Below are positions 6,326 to 13,755 of a stretch of DNA of 30,648 nucleotides, one piece after another. The DNA comes from an uncultured Anaerolineales bacterium. Lineage in GTDB: Bacteria; Chloroflexota; Anaerolineae; Anaerolineales; UBA6663. Numbering within the stretch: the first letter of the stretch is position 1; the number at the start of each line of letters is the position of its first letter. The stretch covers positions 1-30,648 of the forward strand of contig CALFZO010000060.1 of NCBI GenBank assembly GCA_937952305.1, read 5' to 3'. Made by a program: the position numbers and the translations under genes. A model generated the notes under the pieces. The model was not told the DNA's origin. It searched no databases and saw only the letters and a program-made list of their open reading frames with translations.

Positions 6326-7696
6326 ATGACGACAGACATCCCCGGCCCGGCGCCAGCGCGGGGCTTCCTGGCGCAACTGCGGCTGGCGCAGCACATTCAG
6401 CGCGACATGCTCGGGACGTTCGGCGCGTGGCGGCGCGAGTACGGCGACTTCTATCAGGTGCAGTTCGGCGACGTCCAGCAGTTCTTTCTCGCCCATCCGG
6501 ACGATCTGCGCGAAGTGCTCGTGACGCAGGCCGGCCAGTTCATCAAGGACCGCGACTACCGCGATCCGCAGACCGGGCTGGCGCGCTTCCTGGGCAACGG
6601 CCTGCTCACCAGCGACGGCGAGTTCTGGAAGCGCCAGCGCCGCCTGGCCGCGCCGGCCCTGCACGCCCGGCGCATCGAGGCCTACGCCCAGACCATGGTC
6701 GACTTCGCCTTGCGGACGGCCGCGGGCTGGTCGACCGGTGCGCGGCTGGACGTGGCCGCCGAGATGACGCGTCTGACGATGCTGATCGTGGCCAAGGCTC
6801 TGTTCAGCGCGGATGTGGCCGGTGACGTGGAGCGGGTGGGGCGCGCCATGGACGCCATCCAGCAGCGGATGGGCCACCGTCTGCCGCTGCCGCCCTGGCT
6901 GCCCACGCCTTCTGAACTGCGCGCCCGCCGCGCCGGGCGGGACCTGGACGAGATCGTCTACGGCCTGATCCGCCAGCGGCGCGCCACGGGTGAAGACACC
7001 GGCGACCTTCTCTCAATGCTCCTGCTGGCCGAAGACGACGACGGCCAGCGTATGACGGACCGCCAGGCGCGCGACGAGGTGGTGACGCTGTTCCTGGCCG
7101 GGCACGAGACCACGGCCAACACGCTCAACTGGACCTGGACCCTGCTGGCCCAGCACCCCGCAATCGAGGCGCGCCTGCACGCCGAATTGGACACGGTGCT
7201 GGCCGGCCGCGCACCCACCCTGGCGGACCTGCCGCACTTGCGCTACACCGAGATGGTCATCAAGGAGTCGCTGCGCCTGTACCCGCCCGCCTGGGCCTAC
7301 AGCCGCGAGGCCGCCGCCGCGGTGGCGTTGGGCGAGCGCCGCGTGCCGCAGGGCAGCGTGGTCGTGCTGATGGTCTACTTCACACACCATGATCCGCGCT
7401 GGTGGCCGGAGCCGGAGCGCTTCGACCCGGAGCGGTTCAGCCCGGAGCGCGAGGCCGAAATCCCGCGCTACGCCTATCTGCCCTTCGGCGCCGGCCCGCG
7501 CGTGTGCATCGGCAACAGCTTCGCGCTGATGGAGGCGCGCCTGCTGCTGGCGACGCTGGCCAGCCGCTACCGCCTGACCCTGGCGCCCGGCCAACGCGTG
7601 GAGCCTGAGCCTTTGATCACGCTCAACCCTAAAGGCGGCCTGCCCATGACGGCTCACGCGCGCGTGCCGGCGCCAGCCCCACAGGCCGTGGCCTGA
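6326..7696 (+). CDS. Cytochrome P450
   Basis: The 456-residue soluble monooxygenase shows all P450 landmarks: I-helix A258-GHETT, ExxR at E314-R317, a WWPEPERFDPERF segment and the heme loop FGAGPRVCIG with ligand Cys394. No membrane anchor or fused reductase is present, so it needs separate electron-transfer partners, none of which are encoded nearby. The second ATG (6326) is chosen over 6320 because GAAAGG lies eight bases before it. P450s of this type hydroxylate fatty acids, terpenoids or foreign compounds; the substrate here is unknown. Regulation by the divergent TetR protein is likely. The GNAT gene starts ten bases after its stop. Confidence 0.95.
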   Translation: MTTDIPGPAPARGFLAQLRLAQHIQRDMLGTFGAWRREYGDFYQVQFGDVQQFFLAHPDDLREVLVTQAGQFIKDRDYRDPQTGLARFLGNGLLTSDGEFWKRQRRLAAPALHARRIEAYAQTMVDFALRTAAGWSTGARLDVAAEMTRLTMLIVAKALFSADVAGDVERVGRAMDAIQQRMGHRLPLPPWLPTPSELRARRAGRDLDEIVYGLIRQRRATGEDTGDLLSMLLLAEDDDGQRMTDRQARDEVVTLFLAGHETTANTLNWTWTLLAQHPAIEARLHAELDTVLAGRAPTLADLPHLRYTEMVIKESLRLYPPAWAYSREAAAAVALGERRVPQGSVVVLMVYFTHHDPRWWPEPERFDPERFSPEREAEIPRYAYLPFGAGPRVCIGNSFALMEARLLLATLASRYRLTLAPGQRVEPEPLITLNPKGGLPMTAHARVPAPAPQAVA

Positions 7697-7705
7697 AGGG
7701 CGTCG

Positions 7706-8302
7706 ATGCCGACCGACCTGGTGATCGCTCCTGGCCTGGCCGAGGCGGACCGTCTCCCGGCCGCGCACATCTTGTACGAGGCCTTCCGCCGCAAACTGGG
7801 GCCGCTCATCGGCCGGCCGGAACGCGTGCCCAACGTGCTGGCGGCCGGGCTGCAGCCGGAGCGGGCCCTCAGCGCCTGTGTGTCCGGCACGCTGGTGGGG
7901 GTGGCCGGCCTGCACTACGGCGGCCGGCGTTTTCTGCGCGTATCCTGGCCGGAGTGCCGGCGGCAGCTGGGGGTGGTGCGCGGGTTGTTCGGCGGCCTGA
8001 TCCTGGAGTTGTTCTGGCGCGAGGCCTGCCCGCCCGGCCAATTGCGCCTCCCGGCGCTGGCCGTGGCCGCCGCGCAGCGCGGGCTGGGGGTGGGCTCGGG
8101 CCTGCTGCAGGCCGCCTTCGCCCTGGCGCGGCGCGAACACTTCAGCGCCGTCCGCCTGGAGGTGGTGGACAGCAACGTCGGCGCCCGCCGGTTGTACGAG
8201 CGGCTGGGGTTCGCGCCGGTGGCCGAGCACCACTACCCGTTCTTGCGCGGCTGGCTGGGTTTCTCCAGCGCGGTGGTGCTGGTGCGCGCGCTCGACGAGT
8301 AG
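7706..8302 (+). CDS. GNAT-family N-acetyltransferase
   Basis: The 198-residue protein has the acetyl-CoA-binding motif of GNAT enzymes, LPALAVAAAQRGLGVGSGLL (motif A, about residues 113-133), then VRLEVVDSNVGARRLYERLG (motif B), where the YERLGF segment is highly typical. The acceptor cannot be told. GAAGGG precedes the ATG, and the ten-base gap from the P450 stop indicates co-transcription and possibly translational coupling. An acetyltransferase paired with a P450 suggests modification of a small molecule, but that is inference. It converges with the thiamin ATPase gene, with nine bases between stops. Confidence 0.87.
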   Translation: MPTDLVIAPGLAEADRLPAAHILYEAFRRKLGPLIGRPERVPNVLAAGLQPERALSACVSGTLVGVAGLHYGGRRFLRVSWPECRRQLGVVRGLFGGLILELFWREACPPGQLRLPALAVAAAQRGLGVGSGLLQAAFALARREHFSAVRLEVVDSNVGARRLYERLGFAPVAEHHYPFLRGWLGFSSAVVLVRALDE

Positions 8303-8311
8303 CCCGGCGGA

Positions 8312-9073
8312 CTACACCGCGATCCCCAGCGCTTCCAGCAGCTCGGCCACCTGGCGTCCAAATTCGGGCAGCGCCTGCAGGCCCTGGCGGCGCGGACGCG
8401 GCAGCGCCACCGTCAGGGTCTTCACCACGCGCGCCGGCCGGGCGCTGAGCACCAGCACCCGGTCGCCCAGGTACAGGGCCTCCTCCACGTCGTGGGTGAT
8501 GAACAGGATCGTCTGCCGGAAGCGCGTCCACAACGTCAGCAGCCAATCCTGCAGCTCGCGCCGCGTCAGCGCGTCCAGGGCGCCGAACGGCTCATCCAGC
8601 AGCAGCACCTCCCGCTCCGTCATCAACGTGCGCAGGAGCGCGGCCCGCTGGCGCAGGCCTCCGGACAACGCGGCCGGGTAGGCGTCCGCGAAAGTCTCCA
8701 GGCCAAACAAGGGCAGCAGCTCCCGCGCGCGCTCCCGCGCCGCCGCCCGCGTCACCCCGCGCAGCTCCGGCGCCAAGGTGACGTTGTCCAGCACGCTGCG
8801 CCACGGCAGCAGCAAGTCTTTCTGCGGCATGTAGCCCACCCGGCCCAGCCGCGCCGGCGCCGCCTGGCCGTCCAGCCGGATCTCGCCGGCGTCCGGCTGC
8901 AGCAGGCCGACGATCAGGTTGAAGAGCGTGCTCTTGCCGCTGCCGGACGGCCCGATGATGGTCAGGAACTCGCCCGGCGCGGCCGCGAACGAGACGTCGT
9001 CCAGGGCGCGCAGGGTGAGACCGTCGCCGTGGAAGGCTTTGCTGACGCCGATCAGCTCGACTTTGGGCGGCAT
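8312..9073 (-). CDS. thiZ: ABC transporter ATP-binding protein, thiamin-precursor type
   Basis: The 253-residue ATPase has Walker A GPSGSGKST (41-49), Q-loop segment MPQKDLLLPW, signature LSGGLRQRAALLRTL and Walker B VLLLDEPFGALDALTR, with the switch histidine in LFITHDVEEAL. It belongs to the nitrate/sulfonate/taurine-like class that includes ThiZ. The ATG at 9073 is preferred to a TTG six bases upstream. It is the last gene of the riboswitch-controlled thiamin operon and energises the neighbouring permease and lipoprotein. Assignment to thiamin-related uptake rests on the operon. Confidence 0.9.
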   Translation of the reverse strand: MPPKVELIGVSKAFHGDGLTLRALDDVSFAAAPGEFLTIIGPSGSGKSTLFNLIVGLLQPDAGEIRLDGQAAPARLGRVGYMPQKDLLLPWRSVLDNVTLAPELRGVTRAAARERARELLPLFGLETFADAYPAALSGGLRQRAALLRTLMTEREVLLLDEPFGALDALTRRELQDWLLTLWTRFRQTILFITHDVEEALYLGDRVLVLSARPARVVKTLTVALPRPRRQGLQALPEFGRQVAELLEALGIAV

Positions 9074-9094
9074 GGTCAATGATCGGCCCGGCCC

Positions 9095-10093
9095 TTACGG
9101 CAGGAAGGCGTTGGTGAACGCCGCCGATCCGTCGAAGGGCTGGCTGAGGATGCCGTTGGCGGTCATCCAATCGGCGTAAGCCTGCCACACCGCCGCGCTC
9201 TGTTCGCCCCAGCGCGGCGCGTCGGCCTGGTAGCGCGGCGACAGCCAGGCCTGGCTCTCGCGCACCAGGTCCGCGTCCAGTTCCGGCACGGCCTGCACCA
9301 GCAGATCCGCGGCCTGCTCGGGATTCTGGATGGCGAAGGCGTAGCCGCGCGCCACGGCACCGACGAAGGCGCGCGCCACCTCCGGCCGCTCCGCCACCGT
9401 GGCCTCGCTCGCAATCAGCACCGGCGTGTAGTAATCCGGGATGCAGTCAAACCACTCGTCCAGCATCACCAGATCCAGCGCCAGCCCCTGCTGTCTGGCC
9501 TGCACGCCCTGCCAGCCGTAGAAGATCCAGGCCAGGTCGATCTGGCCCGCGTCCAGCAGCGCCAGCGGGTCGGAGAAGCCGGTCTCCACCATCTGCAGCT
9601 TCGCGAAGTCGCCGCCCGCGCACGTCATCAGCAGGCGCAGGGTGGGGGCCTCGAACGGGCTGCCAAACGAGCCGTACTTCAGGCCCTCCCAGTCTTTGGG
9701 CGACGTGACGCCCAGGCCGGACCGGGCCGCGAAGCCGGAGGTGTTGTGCTGGATCAGCGCCGCCACCGAGACCAGCGGCACGCCGTCCGCCCGTGCCAGC
9801 GTCACCTGTTCCTGAAAGCTCACGCCGAAGTCGGCGGCGCCGCTGGCCACGGCCTGCTCGGCGTAGACCTCGCCCGGCTGGACGATGGCTACTTCCAGGC
9901 CGGCCGCGGCGAAGTAGCCCTGCGTCTGCGCCACGAAGAAGCCGGTGTGGTTGGTGTTGGGGACCCAGTCCAGCATCAGCGTGACCTTGGTCGGCGCGGG
10001 CGTGTCCGCCGGTGAAGCGGGGGCTGTCGTGGGCGCGCACGCGGTCAACCCGGCCAGGCTCAACGCCAGGCTGAGGGTGATCAATTTTCTCAT
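9095..10093 (-). CDS. thiY: Thiamin/pyrimidine-precursor-binding lipoprotein (NMT1/THI5-like)
   Basis: The 332-residue protein has a lipoprotein signal (MRKLITLSLALSLAGLTAC, lipid on Cys19), a Thr/Pro linker, then an NMT1/THI5 fold beginning KVTLMLDWVPNTNHTGFFVA. It also contains GEVYAEQAVASGAADFGVSF and CIPDYYTPVLIASE, both typical of ThiY-type binding proteins. Known members bind formylaminopyrimidine or hydroxymethylpyrimidine; some relatives may take thiamin itself. AGAGGAAGG precedes the ATG. It should sit on the outer face of the membrane and deliver ligand to the permease encoded just upstream. A hairpin lies between the two genes. Confidence 0.9.
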   Translation of the reverse strand: MRKLITLSLALSLAGLTACAPTTAPASPADTPAPTKVTLMLDWVPNTNHTGFFVAQTQGYFAAAGLEVAIVQPGEVYAEQAVASGAADFGVSFQEQVTLARADGVPLVSVAALIQHNTSGFAARSGLGVTSPKDWEGLKYGSFGSPFEAPTLRLLMTCAGGDFAKLQMVETGFSDPLALLDAGQIDLAWIFYGWQGVQARQQGLALDLVMLDEWFDCIPDYYTPVLIASEATVAERPEVARAFVGAVARGYAFAIQNPEQAADLLVQAVPELDADLVRESQAWLSPRYQADAPRWGEQSAAVWQAYADWMTANGILSQPFDGSAAFTNAFLP

Positions 10094-10115
10094 CGGTAAC
10101 CTTCCTCTCCGGAAA

Positions 10116-10133
10116 GCCGGTCTGCAAACCGGC
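10116..10133 (-). repeat. Intercistronic hairpin between permease and lipoprotein genes
   Basis: On the minus strand GCCGGT and ACCGGC pair around a six-base loop two bases after the permease stop codon, followed by TTTCC and then the lipoprotein ribosome site. It could adjust or protect the downstream message, since binding proteins are usually needed in excess of permeases. Confidence 0.4.
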
Positions 10134-10135
10134 CC

Positions 10136-10942
10136 TCAATAGATCCCGCTCTCCTCCCACTGGCGCGCGCGCTGGCGGGAGTAATACCAGGGCAGCGCCG
10201 TGCGCTCGATCAGGCCCACCAGCAGAAACAGGGCGATGCTCAGGGCCGAGGTGATGACGATGGCGACGAAGACCTGATCGGTGGCGAGCGCGTTCTTGGA
10301 CCGCAGCAGGTACAGGCCCAGCCCGGCCGTGCCGCCCACCCACTCGCCGATGGTGGCGCCGACGACACTGTAAGTGACGGCCACGCGCAAGCCGGAGAAG
10401 AACCCGGGCAGGGCCGCCGGCAGCCGCACCAGGCGCCAGATCTGTCCGCGTGTGGCCCCCATCGCGCGCAGCAGCGCCACCAGGTCCGGGTCGGCCGAGG
10501 CCAGCCCATCGGCCGTGCTCACAGCCAACGGGAAGAAGCACACCAGCACCACGATCAGGACCTTGGGCAGCAGGCCGAAGCCGAACCAGATGATGAGCAG
10601 CGGCGCAATCGCCAGCACCTGCACGGTTTGCGAGGCGACCAGCAGCGGATAGAGCGCGCGCCGCAGCCAGACGGAGAAATCCATGGCCGCCGCCAACCCG
10701 ACGCCGAGCGCCAGGGCGGCCGCCAGCCCCAGCGCGGTTTCCAGGAGCGTAACGGTGACGGCCTCGCCCAGCGCGGCGCGCGTCTCCCAGGCGGCTTGGG
10801 CCACCTGGACGGGCGAGGGCAAGATGAAGGCCGAGAGGCCGCTGTTCTCGGCCACAGTCTGCCAGGTGAGCAGGACGAGGCCCAGCAGGACCACGGGCGG
10901 CAGGGCGGCATGGACCCAGGCGGGCAGGCGCGGTGCGGGCAT
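10136..10942 (-). CDS. thiX: ABC transporter permease, thiamin-precursor type
   Basis: The 268-residue permease has about six hydrophobic segments and the cytoplasmic loop GLASADPDLVALLRAMGATR then GQIWRLVRLPAALPGFFSGL, the EAA-like motif that contacts the ATPase in the nitrate/taurine/thiamin-precursor permease family. The ATG at 10942 begins eight bases after the stop of the thiamin-binding protein gene. Subfamily alone does not fix the substrate; the TPP riboswitch and the NMT1-like partner point to a thiamin precursor or thiamin. Confidence 0.9.
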   Translation of the reverse strand: MPAPRLPAWVHAALPPVVLLGLVLLTWQTVAENSGLSAFILPSPVQVAQAAWETRAALGEAVTVTLLETALGLAAALALGVGLAAAMDFSVWLRRALYPLLVASQTVQVLAIAPLLIIWFGFGLLPKVLIVVLVCFFPLAVSTADGLASADPDLVALLRAMGATRGQIWRLVRLPAALPGFFSGLRVAVTYSVVGATIGEWVGGTAGLGLYLLRSKNALATDQVFVAIVITSALSIALFLLVGLIERTALPWYYSRQRARQWEESGIY

Positions 10943-10950
10943 GCGCAGGC

Positions 10951-11292
10951 TCAGGCCCGGTATTTGGCCACTTTGTCCGCGATCGTGGTGCCGCCGACGC
11001 GATCGCCGATCTTGATGATGGTCACCACCTGCCCGGCGCCGGACTCAAAGCAGGCCAAGTGGGCGGCCTTGGCCACCTCCAGCAACTGGTCCAGCGGCCC
11101 CTCCAGCGTGGTCTCCATGGCGCCCACCTCGTACTTAACGCCGTTGGCCGCGACACTTGCACCTGAACTTGCGTTTGGTGCAAGTACAGGTGTGGCGGCG
11201 ATGGCGCGGTCCACCACCGGGTAGGCGTCCTCCACCAGCGGCAGCACTTGCACGGCGACGTTGACGGTGCGGTGCGGATCAAGAGTGGTCAT
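10951..11292 (-). CDS. Thiamin-binding protein of the MTH1187/YkoF-like family
   Basis: The 113-residue cytoplasmic protein matches the thiamine_BP family: VNVAVQVLPLVEDAYPVVDR, GVKYEVGAMETTLEG, LLEVAKAAHLACFESGAGQV and VVTIIKIGDRVGG. Family members are ferredoxin-like and some bind thiamin or hydroxymethylpyrimidine; placement between thiN and the transporter genes supports this. GAGGAG precedes the ATG at 11292. Residues 34-46 (TPVLAPNASSGAS) are extra compared with the family, where the preceding helix runs almost directly into the KYE strand. They correspond exactly to a palindromic, A+T-ending-codon insertion. Because the insertion falls in a loop, the protein may still fold. Confidence 0.88.
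   Translation of the reverse strand: MTTLDPHRTVNVAVQVLPLVEDAYPVVDRAIAATPVLAPNASSGASVAANGVKYEVGAMETTLEGPLDQLLEVAKAAHLACFESGAGQVVTIIKIGDRVGGTTIADKVAKYRA
11155..11193 (-). repeat. 39-base palindromic in-frame insertion within the thiamin-binding gene
   Basis: Arms at 11160-11172 and 11180-11192 are 13 bases long with one mismatch and a seven-base loop. An alternative nine-base perfect pair is ACTTGCACC/GGTGCAAGT (11155-11163 and 11177-11185). The element spans exactly codons 34-46 and is bounded by ACAC and GTGT on the minus strand. Twelve of the 13 codons end in A or T, and 19 of 39 bases are G or C, in a gene and region dominated by G/C-ending codons. Confidence 0.6.
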
Positions 11293-11312
11293 GGCAACTC
11301 CTCGCTCACTGT

Positions 11313-11978
11313 CTAAGCGCGGCCGGATGTCAGCGTTGCCCAGAGCAGCCCGGTTTCCAGTTCCACGCGCGCGGGCTCACCGGTGAGCACGTTGCTGACG
11401 CCGCGCGCCGGGCCGCTGGTGAGCGTCTCGCGGCGCAATGGGTAGACCAGGCCGTGCGTGACGACGCCGTGCGCGGCGCCGGCCAGCGGGATCAGGCTCA
11501 GGGTGTCGCCGGGCCGGCCGGGGATGTCGGCGCCGGGCGGCCGGATGAGCCACGTGGTCTGGCGCGCGGACCAGAGCGTAACGCGCGCGGCCGCCAGCGC
11601 GGGGTGGGCCAGCAGCAGGACGTTGGCGAGCAGCATGTCCAGGCGCCCGCCCAACGCGCCCAGCACCAAGATGTCGGCGGCGCCGGTCTCGACGGCCAGG
11701 CTCAACGCCAGTTCCAGATCGGTCTCGTCTTTGGCGGCGGGATGGGGGTGGAGGCGGACGCCGGCCTGGCGCAGCGCGGCCACCTCGGCCGGTGTCAGCG
11801 AGTCCAGGTCGCCGACGACGTGGTGCGGCGTCAGGCCGAGGGCCAGACAGTGGCGCGCGCCGCCGTCGGCCGCGATGAGTCGATCAGCTGGGCGGAGCAG
11901 AGCGCGCACCGCCTCCCGGTCCTCCGGTTCGCCGTTGGCGAAGATAACCGCCCGCGAGTTCGTGTCGCTGTTCAACAA
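11313..11978 (-). CDS. thiN: Thiamin pyrophosphokinase
   Basis: The 221-residue enzyme transfers pyrophosphate from ATP to thiamin to make TPP. Family motifs are clear: an N-terminal nucleotide segment ADRLIAADGGARHCL, then HHVVGDLDSLTPAE, KDETDLELAL and LGALGGRLDMLLANVLLL, all catalytic-core signatures. The C-terminal substrate domain carries GDTLSLIPLAGAAHGVVTHG and RGVSNVLTG. No ATG is available near the start; TTG at 11978 (or the next codon) is used, seven bases after GGAGGG, which lies inside the terminator hairpin. It is the first gene of the operon and sits directly behind a TPP riboswitch, so its own product shuts off its expression. Confidence 0.93.
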   Translation of the reverse strand: MLNSDTNSRAVIFANGEPEDREAVRALLRPADRLIAADGGARHCLALGLTPHHVVGDLDSLTPAEVAALRQAGVRLHPHPAAKDETDLELALSLAVETGAADILVLGALGGRLDMLLANVLLLAHPALAAARVTLWSARQTTWLIRPPGADIPGRPGDTLSLIPLAGAAHGVVTHGLVYPLRRETLTSGPARGVSNVLTGEPARVELETGLLWATLTSGRA

Positions 11979-12003
11979 AAAAACGCCCTCCGGGGAGGGC
12001 GTT
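11977..12003 (-). terminator. thiN: Riboswitch-controlled terminator overlapping the thiN ribosome site
   Basis: On the minus strand, ACGCCCTCC and GGAGGGCGT form a nine- to ten-pair stem with a tight CCGG turn, followed by a run of seven T. The 3' arm contains GGAGGG, ideally placed to be the thiN ribosome binding site. The 5' arm CCCTCC (11994-11999) is complementary to the conserved GGAGGG of the aptamer's 3' end (12023-12028), offering an antiterminator when TPP is absent. Confidence 0.88.
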
Positions 12004-12017
12004 CGTTGCGTGGCTGT

Positions 12018-12100
12018 GAGCTCCCTCCGCCGGCATTACCCGTCAGGTTCCATCGGTCGGCGCGTCTCACGCGCCCTCTCAGCCCGGTGTCACCGAGCTC
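12018..12100 (-). promoter_or_regulatory. TPP riboswitch (THI element)
   Basis: The minus strand carries the THI-box core in order: GAGCTC (P1), TCGGT (P2), GGGCTGAGAG, an extra hairpin GGCGCG/CGCGCC, ACCGATGGAACCTGACGGG, TAATGCCGGCGGAGGGA and the closing GAGCTC. The CTGAGA, AACCTGA and TAATGCC blocks are the conserved ligand-binding elements for thiamin pyrophosphate. P1 pairs 12095-12100 with 12018-12023. A terminator and thiN follow directly. Binding of TPP should favour the terminator and shut off the five-gene thiamin operon. Confidence 0.96.
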
Positions 12101-12121
12101 CCGTGATCAATTGGTGAAAAG

Positions 12122-12150
12122 ATTGTAGCGCCGGCGCGCAGGCCTGTCAA
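12122..12150 (-). promoter_or_regulatory. Promoter of the thiamin operon
   Basis: Perfect TTGACA (12150-12145), a 17-base spacer and TACAAT (12127-12122) on the minus strand. Expected start is about 12115, a few bases before the aptamer. The -35 box contains the TGA stop codon of the upstream diguanylate cyclase gene, so the two units are packed without a gap. Confidence 0.85.
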
Positions 12151-13730
12151 TCAAACAGGGCGGGGATGTCCGGCAGGCGCACCTGGTTGCGCCCGGCGGC
12201 CTTGGCCGCGTACAGCGCCCGGTCGGCGGCCTCCAGCAAAGCATCACTGGTGTGGCCGTGTTCGGGAGCGGCGGCGACCCCGGCGGACACGGTGACCTGG
12301 ACGGGCCGGGAGTGGGCCAGGATCGACTCGGCCAGGATGGCCCGCCGCCATTGGTCGGCGCGCTGGGCGGCGACTTCGACGCGCGCGCCGGGCATGACCA
12401 CGACGAACTCCTCGCCGCCCCAGCGGCAGGCGATGTCGCCCTGGCGGGTGTGGGTCTGCAGCAGCCGGGCCAGATGCTGCAGCACCCGGTCGCCGACGGC
12501 GTGGCCGAAGGTGTCGTTGAGGTCCTTGAAGTGATCGATGTCCAGGATCACCACGCTGACTGGCTGCTGTTCGCGGGCGGCGCGGGTCAGCTCGCGGTCA
12601 AACGTCTCGGTCAGATAACGCCGGTTGAACAGGCCGGTGAGCGGATCACGGATGGCCTGCTCGCGCAGCTGATCGTGCAGGCTGGCGATCTCGTTCAGGT
12701 GCGCTGACAGGGCCTGATTGGCGCGGCGCAGGTCGGTGGTGTCACGCCAGACGACGAGGCGGCCGGTGAGGCGTCCCTTGCGGTCGCGCAGCGGCGTCAG
12801 GCGGATATCCCAGAAACGGCCGTCCTCCTCCAGGGTCAGTTCGGCGTGGACCTCGGGGGCGGCGTGGAGCTGGGCCGCCACGGCCGGCCAGTGCGCCAGC
12901 TGGGTTTCGGCCGGCTGGCCGAGTGGGGCGGCCGCCAGGCGCAGGTGGGCGCGGGCGGCCGGGTTGAGATCGACAATGCGGTTGCGGGCGTCCAGCACCA
13001 GCACGCCGTCGCGCATCTGCTCCACCAGGGCGTGGCGGGCCACCGGGACGATGTCCAGGAGCTGGAAGCCCACCAGGCCCCAGGCGAAGATCAGGCCGGT
13101 GGCCGTGAAGGCCAGCGGCGTCAGGTCCAGATTGGGGAAAGGGTTGCCGCCCAGCAGGCTGAGGACGTTGCTGGCCCAGGGCAGCAGCGCGCCCAGCAGG
13201 AGCGTGCCGGTCTGTCCCCGATACTGGCGCGGGGAGCGCCAGAAGGCCTGCGCCAGCAGGGCGATGCCCACGAGCACCAGGCTGTAGGAGTAGATGACGT
13301 TGATCCAGAACCACGGCCCGCCGCTCAGAATGGTGCTGGCATTGGCTGAACGCTGGCCGCCGAAGAACAGGCCGTGCCAGGGGTCGGTCCACAGCAGCAG
13401 GAACGTGATCAGCGGTTCGACCGCCAGCAGGCCCAGGCGCCCGGGTGTCAGGTTGTCGCCGCGCTGGGTATAGTCCAGGCTGAAGACGAACAGGGCCGTC
13501 GGCGCGCAGACCGCGCCGAGGTAGGTGGCGTCCAGCCAGAAGAGGCGCGCGGCCGGGGCGGCCGTGAGCCAGTGCAGAGCGTAGGTGAACGACCACTCGA
13601 CCAGGGCCAGCAGCAATAGAGTCAGGGCCGTGGCGCCCGGAGCCGGTCGGCGTCTCCAGACCAAACCGGCGACGCTGGCGGCCGTCGCTGCCGACACCAG
13701 CAGCCACAGGGCGTAGCCGGGCACGATCAT
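12147..13730 (-). CDS. Membrane diguanylate cyclase (7TM sensor, PAS, GGDEF)
   Basis: The 527-residue protein has an N-terminal seven-helix sensor domain of the histidine-kinase 7TM type (about residues 1-225), a PAS domain (about 235-345, MRDGVLVLDARNRIVDLNPA), a short coiled coil (HLNEIASLHDQLREQA) and a GGDEF domain (about 365-520). The active site is GGEEF (438-442), with RQGD at 429-432, five residues before it, the usual product-inhibition I-site, so the enzyme should make c-di-GMP and be feedback-inhibited. No EAL or HD-GYP domain is present. The ATG at 13730 has GGAGGA upstream and lies 25 bases after the permease stop, so it is the last gene of the transporter operon. The sensed signal is unknown. 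Confidence 0.93.
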   Translation of the reverse strand: MIVPGYALWLLVSAATAASVAGLVWRRRPAPGATALTLLLLALVEWSFTYALHWLTAAPAARLFWLDATYLGAVCAPTALFVFSLDYTQRGDNLTPGRLGLLAVEPLITFLLLWTDPWHGLFFGGQRSANASTILSGGPWFWINVIYSYSLVLVGIALLAQAFWRSPRQYRGQTGTLLLGALLPWASNVLSLLGGNPFPNLDLTPLAFTATGLIFAWGLVGFQLLDIVPVARHALVEQMRDGVLVLDARNRIVDLNPAARAHLRLAAAPLGQPAETQLAHWPAVAAQLHAAPEVHAELTLEEDGRFWDIRLTPLRDRKGRLTGRLVVWRDTTDLRRANQALSAHLNEIASLHDQLREQAIRDPLTGLFNRRYLTETFDRELTRAAREQQPVSVVILDIDHFKDLNDTFGHAVGDRVLQHLARLLQTHTRQGDIACRWGGEEFVVVMPGARVEVAAQRADQWRRAILAESILAHSRPVQVTVSAGVAAAPEHGHTSDALLEAADRALYAAKAAGRNQVRLPDIPALFD

Positions 13731-13755
13731 GCGGTGTTCCTCCGCTGGTGGAGGG

